A DNA stretch of 7,501 nucleotides from JBNJEM01 sp051745935 (GTDB taxonomy: Bacteria; Planctomycetota; Planctomycetia; Pirellulales; Pirellulaceae). Below are positions 1-5,690 of the stretch, one piece after another. Position 1 is the stretch's first letter, and each line of letters begins with the position of its first letter. The notes under the pieces are model-generated. The model was given only the letters and a program-made list of their open reading frames with translations. It did not search any database and was not told where the DNA came from. Position numbers and translations under genes: made by a program. The stretch is taken from contig JBNJEM010000389.1 of the NCBI GenBank assembly GCA_051745935.1, positions 1-7,501 of the forward strand, written 5' to 3'.

Positions 1-2
1 AG

Positions 3-362
3 TGGAGGCGGCGGGAATCGAACCCGCGTCCCGTGACATTTTCATGGAAGCCTCTACGTGCGTAGTCGACTCTTTGAAGTTTCGCCCGGCGCGGCCCCTG
101 TCGACCGGGTCCGCACCACGGCTAGCCGAGAACTGAATTTAGCCGTCAGCGTGCTCGACATGACTGACAGCGAGCCGGATTTGATGACCAGCTTTTGGGC
201 CTCTCCGGTTAAGGCCCGCAGCCGGGGCTACCTTTTTCTAGGCAGCCAGTGCGAGGTTTTCCTCGGCAAGTAAATTGAGGGTCAGCTTTTAACGTGGCCT
301 GCTGACCAACCACGACACGCCACTTCCACTTCAACCTGTCCGGTCGAACCCATTTCGCCCCC
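3..362 (-). ncRNA. ssrA: tmRNA (transfer-messenger RNA), one-piece
   Basis: tmRNA rescues ribosomes stalled on broken mRNAs: it is charged with alanine, then serves as message for a degradation tag. On the minus strand the 5' end GGGGGCG (362-356) pairs with the 3' end CGCCUCC (10-4) in a 7-bp acceptor stem with one G-U pair, followed by discriminator A (3). CCA is not encoded (CT follows), so it must be added after transcription. The T arm (27-11) is GCGGG-TTCGATT-CCCGC. A tag reading frame ending in LALAA-stop lies at 267-238. The length, 360 nt, is normal for a one-piece tmRNA, and no permuted two-piece layout is seen. The gene has its own upstream promoter and is co-oriented with uppP. 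The 3' flank lies outside the window. Confidence 0.96.
238..267 (-). other. tmRNA proteolysis-tag reading frame
   Basis: Read on the minus strand from a GCC resume codon, the frame gives A-E-E-N-L-A-L-A-A followed by TAG. The C-terminal LALAA matches the usual end recognised by ClpXP-type proteases, and the AEEN start resembles other bacterial tags. The resume codon is inferred from the alanine convention and from the tag length. The sequence just before it (ATTTACTT) takes the place of the usual determinant region. Confidence 0.88.
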
Positions 363-381
363 AGAACTTTTGAACCACTCT

Positions 382-410
382 ATTGTAGCCCCGTCCACGC
401 TTGCCGTCTA
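382..410 (-). promoter_or_regulatory. sigma-70-type promoter of ssrA
   Basis: On the minus strand, TAGACG (410-405) and TACAAT (387-382) are separated by exactly 17 nt. They match the -35 consensus at 4 of 6 and the -10 consensus at 5 of 6 positions. The start would fall near 375, leaving a leader of about 12 nt before mature tmRNA position 362. RNase P would remove such a leader, as is usual for tmRNA. Confidence 0.6.
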
Positions 411-587
411 GCTCGCGATCATCGTACCCCGTCTCGTTGCCCGAGCCAATCGCCGAGAACGTACTTCCGGACGCGTCCCCACCCGCGTGGGCTGATCATG
501 GCGGATCCGCCCCCCCGTCCCGGCTCAGGGCCAATGTGCCATGTGCGATCGGGTGGCAAATGCGTGGATGGGCCATTTCGACGGACG

Positions 588-601
588 GGGACGTTCGTCC
601 C
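588..601 (-). terminator. small hairpin just after uppP stop
   Basis: On the minus strand GGGAC-GAAC-GTCCC forms a 5-bp stem with a 4-nt loop, beginning about 5 nt after the uppP stop codon. No U-run follows, so it is at best a weak or Rho-assisted terminator or a 3'-end stabiliser. The rest of the gap to the ssrA promoter shows nothing I can name. Confidence 0.25.
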
Positions 602-605
602 ACGG

Positions 606-1400
606 CTACAGCCTCAGCCAAATTTGCCACGCCGTAACGCCTATGCCCAACGGGATGCACCACCAGGCGAACAGGCGAAGGCGTCCCCGTTCCAACCAGC
701 TGATCAACCAATGGAGGGCCAGCAACCCCACGACGAAGGCGATGATTCCCCCAATCAACAGGTGCTGCCAGGCCGTGGTGACCCCTGTTTCAGTGGCCAT
801 CGAGATGACGGTTAACAGTCCCGCCCCGGCAATGGCCGGAATCGCCAACAGAAACGAGAATGTCGCTGCCGCTTGACGCGAGAGTCCCAGGCGGAGCCCG
901 GCGCAGATCGTGGCGCCGCTGCGGGACAAACCGGGAAAAATCGCGGCACTTTGGCTCAATCCAATCAAAAACGCCTGGCGGTCGGTCAACTCGACATATT
1001 CGCCTCGGCCGTTGAGCCACCGCATGGCCCACAACAACGTCAGGCCGGTGACGGGGAGCAGCAGTCCGGCCAAAAGCGCGTTCTCAATCACCTCCTCGCA
1101 CGTCAACTTGATGCCCAGCCCCAACACGACGGCGGGAATGGTCCCCACGATTAACGGCCGAATGGCCCGGCGATCCTGCCCCAACAAACGCCAGATTCGG
1201 TACGAGTAGAACACGAGGATGGAGAAGAGCGTGCCGATATGCAGGACGACGTTGACGTCCGCAACCTCCAGCTCTTGCGGGTCCCCCGAAGCCAGGATTC
1301 CGGAGAGCACCACGAGATGTCCGCTGGAACTGACCGGCAAGAATTCCGTGAATCCTTGCACAATCGCGAGAATCACAATGTGCCAAAACGAAAGCTGCAT
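606..1400 (-). CDS. uppP: Undecaprenyl-diphosphate phosphatase UppP/BacA
   Basis: UppP is an integral inner-membrane phosphatase. It converts undecaprenyl diphosphate to undecaprenyl phosphate, recycling the lipid carrier for peptidoglycan and surface polysaccharides; extra copies confer bacitracin resistance. The 264-residue product has the normal family length. Both signature regions are present: the (E/Q)xxxE motif as Q15-x3-E19 within QGFTEFLPVSSSGHL, including H28, and PGLSRSGAT at 156-164 with the catalytic-type R160. Several hydrophobic segments follow (about 83-97, 107-126, 180-200, 212-234, 243-262). I chose the ATG at 1400 because the product then begins at the conserved MQLSFWHIVILAIVQG region and a GGAAGGG Shine-Dalgarno-like stretch lies about 8 nt upstream. 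The frame stays open upstream to 1604, but that extension is Arg/Pro/Gly-rich and unlike the family. Nothing looks damaged. Confidence 0.97.
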   Translation of the reverse strand: MQLSFWHIVILAIVQGFTEFLPVSSSGHLVVLSGILASGDPQELEVADVNVVLHIGTLFSILVFYSYRIWRLLGQDRRAIRPLIVGTIPAVVLGLGIKLTCEEVIENALLAGLLLPVTGLTLLWAMRWLNGRGEYVELTDRQAFLIGLSQSAAIFPGLSRSGATICAGLRLGLSRQAAATFSFLLAIPAIAGAGLLTVISMATETGVTTAWQHLLIGGIIAFVVGLLALHWLISWLERGRLRLFAWWCIPLGIGVTAWQIWLRL

Positions 1401-1849
1401 GAGGTGGTCCCTTCCGGTTCCTGTTCGAAGTATCGCCCCGCTTGGAGAAAGATGGACGTTTTGGGGCGGGACGCCGGCGCGACTGTTCCTCCCTACATAG
1501 AGGGGGCTTTCTTTATCCACCTGTCTCGCGACCGGGACGGCCGGGCAAACGAGGGGGCCTAGGCTACACCATTCCGGCCATTCGTGCCAGACATGCTTGC
1601 TCACGTTCCTCTGCCTTGTACCCGGATGAAGTATATCTTACGTCACGACTGGCCCGCGCTGCTGCGAAGTCGCCGAAAGGCGCGGCGGGAGCGCGGGTGG
1701 CGAAAATTGGCCCGTGTTCCCAGACCTTTGGGTGCCCCCCATGGGACATCCGCGCACTATTTGCAATACTGTAGGACTTGCCAATGGATAGGAAATTTGA
1801 TGATGGTTCGACATTGAGTCGTTCGAATAGGAAGACTGGAGCGCTTTTC
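1401..1849. other. divergent intergenic region, no convincing gene
   Basis: This stretch separates the 5' ends of uppP (minus) and the TIM-barrel gene (plus), so it should hold both promoters. I could not find a convincing -35/-10 pair for either. TATACT on the minus strand (1635-1630) is a possible lone -10 for uppP, with a leader of about 220 nt and no matching -35. Several frames are open across it, but their translations are low-complexity, lack family features and lack ribosome-binding sites. The Shine-Dalgarno GGAG of the plus-strand gene is at 1838-1841. Confidence 0.5.
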
Positions 1850-2764
1850 ATGTATCGCAATTTGAATCCCACGGCGCTGGGAATGACTGGCCGCCAAAGT
1901 GAATTGATAGAACTGGCTCTGACTTATGGCTTCAGCAGCCTGGACGTGGATATGGACGCGATCGTGAAGCGAGCTCGAGCCAGTGGCCTGGAGCAAGCCC
2001 GGCGATTTATCTCGAGTGCCAATATCCGAGGGGGCGAATTCTCGTTGCCCGTCAATTTAACGGCTTCTGACGCCACCTACCGGTCCAACTTAGCGGAATT
2101 GGATGAATTCGCCCAAGTGGCCGCCTCGCTCCATAGCGCGGCGTGCCGCGCGACCATCTCGCCGGTGTGCCCGGCGGGGGTGCCTTATCAGGAGGCCTTT
2201 GAGTTGCATCGGACGCGACTGGCGGAGACGGCCGATGTGTTGGCCGGCCACGATATTCGTTTAGGATTGGCGTTCTTGGCCGCGCCCGGCTATCGTGCCC
2301 AGGCGGAGTCCCCGTTTATCCATGACCCTGACACGTTGATGACCTTGATTCGTACGATTGGTAACCCCAACGTGGGGTTGGCGCTCGATACGTGGGACTG
2401 GTTTGTCGGAGGCGGATCGCTCGATGACCTGTTCGTGATCCCTGCCGAGGGGATCATATCGGTTCGACTCGCCGATATCCCCGAAGCAGCCGATCTGGCC
2501 AGCATCGCCGATGACGAACGGTATCTACCCGGGGATGGGGGGCGAGTCGATTGCCGCGCGATCGTGCAACATCTCATGACAACCGGCTATACGGGGCCGG
2601 TTACACTCTATCCGGCGGCGGTCCGGTTGGCCGGCATGACTCGCGATGCCATCGTCCACCGGGCGAAGAAGACTCTGGATGAGTTGTTCAGCCCGGGCCC
2701 TTCCACTCCAGCCCGAATGGAGCAAGTCGAGGCGCCCGCCGGAGCGGATGCCGTCTCGGAATAA
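1850..2764 (+). CDS. Xylose-isomerase-like TIM-barrel protein, possibly catalytically degenerate
   Basis: The 304-residue product resembles the AP-endonuclease-2/xylose-isomerase-like TIM-barrel family (sugar phosphate isomerases/epimerases), a group with many paralogues in planctomycetes. Typical blocks are visible: IELALTYGFSSLDVDM near 20-35 (strand beta-1), IRLGLAFLAAPGYR at 136-149, NVGLALDTWDWF at 174-185, IISVRLADIPEA at 202-213, YLPGDGGRVDC at 225-235 and GYTGPVTLYPAA at 246-257. Active members usually carry Glu in the LGLE block, Asp-x-Trp-His, His/Asp-x-x-Asp and a late Glu as metal ligands or catalytic residues. Here these read Ala141, D180-T-W-D183, R206-L-A-D209 and Tyr254, so most ligands seem lost. 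I chose the ATG at 1850 because GGAG sits 8 nt upstream and the domain starts at once; an ATG at 1778 adds 24 atypical residues. The last 25 residues are a Pro/Ala/Glu tail. The substrate is unknown. Confidence 0.85.
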   Translation: MYRNLNPTALGMTGRQSELIELALTYGFSSLDVDMDAIVKRARASGLEQARRFISSANIRGGEFSLPVNLTASDATYRSNLAELDEFAQVAASLHSAACRATISPVCPAGVPYQEAFELHRTRLAETADVLAGHDIRLGLAFLAAPGYRAQAESPFIHDPDTLMTLIRTIGNPNVGLALDTWDWFVGGGSLDDLFVIPAEGIISVRLADIPEAADLASIADDERYLPGDGGRVDCRAIVQHLMTTGYTGPVTLYPAAVRLAGMTRDAIVHRAKKTLDELFSPGPSTPARMEQVEAPAGADAVSE

Positions 2765-2784
2765 GCTGGCCACGGGGCCAAGGG

Positions 2785-2801
2785 CGCGTGGACGCCACGC
2801 G
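2785..2801 (+). terminator. GC-rich hairpin after the TIM-barrel gene
   Basis: CGCGTGG-ACG-CCACGCG forms a perfect 7-bp stem with a 3-nt loop, starting 20 nt after the stop codon at 2764. No T-run follows, so it is not a classic intrinsic terminator. It could mark the 3' end of the transcript or act with Rho. The remaining sequence up to about 3038 holds no gene or promoter I can support. Confidence 0.35.
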
Positions 2802-3038
2802 GCAACGGTGCTCGTCTCCGGCGTGCCCTGGCCGGTTCGGGGGACGGACTGTGCGGCTTTTGTCGATCACGCGGTTCGGTTGGCGACGGGTATGACGGCT
2901 GTGAAGTGGCCCTGGCGGTTTTGCGCCCCGTTTGTTTCGCTTTCCGTGGTTGATTTTCCAATGCAATGTCGATGAGCGGTTACGGTGCGAGCGTGTGTGA
3001 GGATTGGCACGCCGCTGGAGGAACCTGCTTCGCCACGG

Positions 3039-5333
3039 ATGCTATTGATGGATCGCTCATCACGCGGAAACGGACTTTATTTCAGGCGGTTGGGTTTTTC
3101 CGGATGGAAAGCTGCCCGACGCAAGCCGTCCTCCCGTTGGTCGGACTCGCGGCGGAGAAAGTCATCCGCGGCCGGTATACCATGGGCATGGGGCGCGTCC
3201 AGCGCGTTCCTGGTGTTCATTCACCTGTATTGTTCGTGCTATGGCGGCGAGTTTCTGGGCTTTCATGCCCGGACTGGCGCGGCGCGGTCGGACGAGGCTC
3301 AAGCGTCCCAGGCGCCCGGGTGCCAAGCGCGCGTCGTTTCCGCCGGCAGTTCGTTCGCTCCCCCCCCCGTTCCCGAAGTCGGGCCCGATTCGCCGGCCCG
3401 TCGTCCGGACGTGGCCGGGAACTCGCGGGCTCTCGTGAAGCCGAAACGGCATGGACCACGTCGCCTGCCCGCGACTGCCCCCCCAGGGGCCCGACAGGCC
3501 GAGCCCTCGGGGGACGGCGTCCGCGATCGTGGAGAGGCGCGTCCCCGGTCAGCGGCGGCGGCTTCGCCGAGTGGGGAATCGCACGGTGATCCGCCGCGGT
3601 TCAGCTCGTTTACTTTTCAAGGGAACGGGCTGAGCCGAAACCGGCCAGGCTTGCGGTCCGCCGTTCCTCCAGTTCGACGGCTGCCCTCAATCGACGCGAC
3701 CGTGAACGATGCCCCTTGCGAGTCGTCATCCGGCCTCGCGGACTCGGCGGCCCGTGTTTTGTCAGTCCCGGATCCACCCGTCAACACCCTGGCCGCCGAC
3801 GTTGCCCCCTCGGGCACGGCGGCGACGGATCCAGTCGCGAACCCCCCATCGGAGGACGAGTCGGTGTCATCCGATGCCTCATTGTCATCAGCTGCGGCAG
3901 GCGATCCAAAGCGCCGGGTGTTGGTTGGGCCAATGACCGCCGAAAGGCCATCCTCGACCCCTGAACTCTATCCGAACGAAGTGGAAGAAGCAGACGGAGT
4001 CGAAACGGAAGGAGCGATCGCCCCCGAAACCGGCCAGGGGCGATCGCTGGGCCTTCTGGAATCCGATCCGTCACGCCGCGCGTCGCGGGGTTCGAGTTCA
4101 GGGGCCCCTTCGGAGAACGAGGTGAATCGCGAGGCAATGCGGCCAGCGGCCGACCGGGAGGCGGGCGAGTCATCCCCCTCGCAAGAAGAGTTTCCCGCCG
4201 GCAGTTCGACTGACGAGCGTGCCGGCTGCGCGGGACACCTTTCCAACCGAGGGGCTCCCACGGGTACCGGGACGAATTCGGACCTTGTGTGCCAAGAGGC
4301 GGGTGAAGCGTCAATTGAATCGGATCCGCCACGGAACAAGGACCTGGGCGAAGACCGTGAAGCGATGCAATTGCCGACAAGCAACCTTCCCGGCGGCCAG
4401 GTGGATGTTTTCCAGTCGATTTCGGAGCGAGGTTCGGATGGAGGGAAGTCGGGTGAACGTTGGGCACCGGTGTCGGTTCCGGCCGCGGGCTTGGACGCGG
4501 CGGATTCCGCCTCCGAGCGGGACACGACCTTAATGGTGGTTGCTCGGCGGGTCATGGTACTGTCGCGCGAGGCGGAAGATCTGGCATCTCGAGGCGCTTA
4601 CTATGCGGCTCGCGCCAAAATGATCAAGTCGCTACGGATCATTACCCAGGCGCTCGATTCCCGGAAAACGGGCAAACGCCATAGTGAAGCGTTGGGCCGT
4701 GCCAAGCAGGCCTTTCGGGAGGTGGGCGATTTCGCGCCGCGCGGATCACTGCTGGAGGCCGAGCTGGACGTGGCGCAGATCATCAGCGCGCACCGGACCA
4801 CGATCTTGCAGGACGTCAATGTGGAACATCTCACCCCGCTGGCGGTGCGGCAGAAATACCTCGAATACGCTCAACGTCAATTTGCCGAGGCCTGCGATGG
4901 CTTGCCGATCGGCTCGTATGCCTTGTATGGGCTGGGGCGGGTCCACGCGGTGATGGCCCGTGCGGAGATTGATAAGCAAATGCTGTGCTTGCCCAAAGCC
5001 GTCACCCTGCACCAGGCTGCCTTGCTGGTTGATTCCAACAACGTGCAGGCGGCTAACGAGCTCGGTGTCCTGCTGGCTAAATTCGGGCAGCTGAAAGACG
5101 CGCGGCGGGCGTTGAGACACGCGTTGTCGATCGAGTCGCGGTCCGAGATCTGGATGAATCTAGCGGCGGTGCACCAACAGCTCGGGGAAAGGGAACTAGC
5201 TCATGAGGCACGCGAAAACGGAACCTTGATGGCGTCGCGGCAGGACGAGCGGGAACAACAGAATCGCGATGTGGGAATCAAATGGGTGGATCCCAAAACA
5301 TTCTCCGAGACAAGAGTCTGGCACTTACGATAA
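3039..5333 (+). CDS. Membrane-anchored TPR protein with long disordered linker (EPS locus)
   Basis: The product is 764 residues from the ATG at 3039. Residues 1-50 are Arg/Ser-rich and include the first copy of the 99-bp repeat (residues 15-47). A short hydrophobic stretch follows (about 53-68, around SSAFLVFIHLYCSCYGG) and could be a signal anchor. Residues about 75-494 are Ser/Pro/Glu/Ala/Gly-rich and look disordered. From about 496 the protein is helical, with two clear TPR-like units at 669-700 (AANELGVLLAKFGQLKDA) and 701-732 (IWMNLAAVHQQLGE). A WVDPKTF block at 750-756 precedes the end. I infer a scaffold or assembly factor for polysaccharide export, because the exporter gene follows on the same strand. 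The start is uncertain: GTG 2985 adds 18 residues, GGAGGAA at 3017-3023 is too far from 3039 to decide it, and GTG 3213 would remove the repeat. G/C at third positions supports this frame through the low-complexity part. Confidence 0.8.
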   Translation: MLLMDRSSRGNGLYFRRLGFSGWKAARRKPSSRWSDSRRRKSSAAGIPWAWGASSAFLVFIHLYCSCYGGEFLGFHARTGAARSDEAQASQAPGCQARVVSAGSSFAPPPVPEVGPDSPARRPDVAGNSRALVKPKRHGPRRLPATAPPGARQAEPSGDGVRDRGEARPRSAAAASPSGESHGDPPRFSSFTFQGNGLSRNRPGLRSAVPPVRRLPSIDATVNDAPCESSSGLADSAARVLSVPDPPVNTLAADVAPSGTAATDPVANPPSEDESVSSDASLSSAAAGDPKRRVLVGPMTAERPSSTPELYPNEVEEADGVETEGAIAPETGQGRSLGLLESDPSRRASRGSSSGAPSENEVNREAMRPAADREAGESSPSQEEFPAGSSTDERAGCAGHLSNRGAPTGTGTNSDLVCQEAGEASIESDPPRNKDLGEDREAMQLPTSNLPGGQVDVFQSISERGSDGGKSGERWAPVSVPAAGLDAADSASERDTTLMVVARRVMVLSREAEDLASRGAYYAARAKMIKSLRIITQALDSRKTGKRHSEALGRAKQAFREVGDFAPRGSLLEAELDVAQIISAHRTTILQDVNVEHLTPLAVRQKYLEYAQRQFAEACDGLPIGSYALYGLGRVHAVMARAEIDKQMLCLPKAVTLHQAALLVDSNNVQAANELGVLLAKFGQLKDARRALRHALSIESRSEIWMNLAAVHQQLGERELAHEARENGTLMASRQDEREQQNRDVGIKWVDPKTFSETRVWHLR
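3081..3179 (+). repeat. 99-bp direct repeat, copy A (candidate structured RNA element)
   Basis: This stretch matches 5834-5932 at 89 of 99 positions with no gaps. It lies near the 5' end of the TPR gene, about 20 nt before its hydrophobic segment. As plus-strand RNA it can form a three-way junction. P1 is 3101-3106 with 3163-3168. P2 is 3116-3120 with 3140-3144, continued after a bulged G by 3122-3124 with 3137-3139. P3 is 3145-3147 with 3160-3162. P2, P3 and P1 abut with no gap on their 3' side. No known RNA family is claimed. Confidence 0.85.
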
Positions 5334-5363
5334 TCTCGACCCCCATAAAAAAGCCACTCAGGT

Positions 5364-5648
5364 TTGCCTCTCGCCAAGGGACGTCTGGGAGCGGTGACCA
5401 AGTTTCGTTACGGCGTGTTGGACCCCATGGTATCGCCCCCCGGGGCGAAAGTGGTGCAAACTGCCAGCGGAGACAGTCCATCACATGCCCCGCCATGCAT
5501 GCCGGAGATACCCGATCAAATCCATGCGGTGCATGATCCCGTGAATCATGGCCGGCGTTACGAAAGTGAAACACGGGTGAACGATCTTCGGCGACTCCTT
5601 TTGCGTTTGGACAATGACAGTTCGTGGATACCGACGGATGAGGTGTGA
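5364..5648 (+). CDS. doubtful small ORF between the TPR and export genes
   Basis: This open frame of 94 codons (TTG at 5364; an inner ATG at 5427 gives 73) lies in the 357-bp gap between the two large genes. I recognise no family. The product is Pro/Gly-rich at first and ends in a charged stretch, DLRRLLLRLDND, that could form an amphipathic helix. No membrane segment or good ribosome-binding site is visible. It shares the reading frame of the TPR gene and is separated from it by stops at 5331 and 5346. It might therefore be a detached C-terminal tail rather than a gene. Otherwise the gap shows no clear promoter or terminator. Confidence 0.2.
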   Translation: MPLAKGRLGAVTKFRYGVLDPMVSPPGAKVVQTASGDSPSHAPPCMPEIPDQIHAVHDPVNHGRRYESETRVNDLRRLLLRLDNDSSWIPTDEV

Positions 5649-5690
5649 GCGGGCGGGAAAAAGGACACGAGTTACGCGGAGGAAATGGCA

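Noticed and set aside
498..1209. Plus-strand frames opposite uppP (498-815, 541-876, 873-1154, 910-1209)
   Set aside because: They are antisense shadows of a well-supported membrane enzyme gene and show low-complexity translations.
1401..1604. An upstream start for uppP at 1604, adding 68 residues
   Set aside because: The extra segment is unlike the family, whose conserved N-terminus begins at the ATG at 1400, where a Shine-Dalgarno-like site is present.
3081..3179. Repeat as a GEMM (c-di-GMP-I) riboswitch, because of GACGCAAGCC
   Set aside because: Only this short string resembles the riboswitch core. The tetraloop/receptor and the helix order do not match, and copy B breaks the string (GACGCGGGCC).
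2966..3589. Plus-strand frame of 207 codons overlapping the start of the TPR gene
   Set aside because: It becomes Arg/Gly/Ser noise after 3240, lacks a ribosome-binding site and stops inside the linker, while the other frame continues into a clear TPR domain.
3781..4555. Two long antisense frames (3781-4467 and 3968-4555, minus) of 228 and 195 codons
   Set aside because: They lie opposite the GC-rich linker of the TPR gene, where stop codons are rare. Their translations are Arg/Pro/Ser-rich with no domain, and third-position G/C favours the plus-strand frame.
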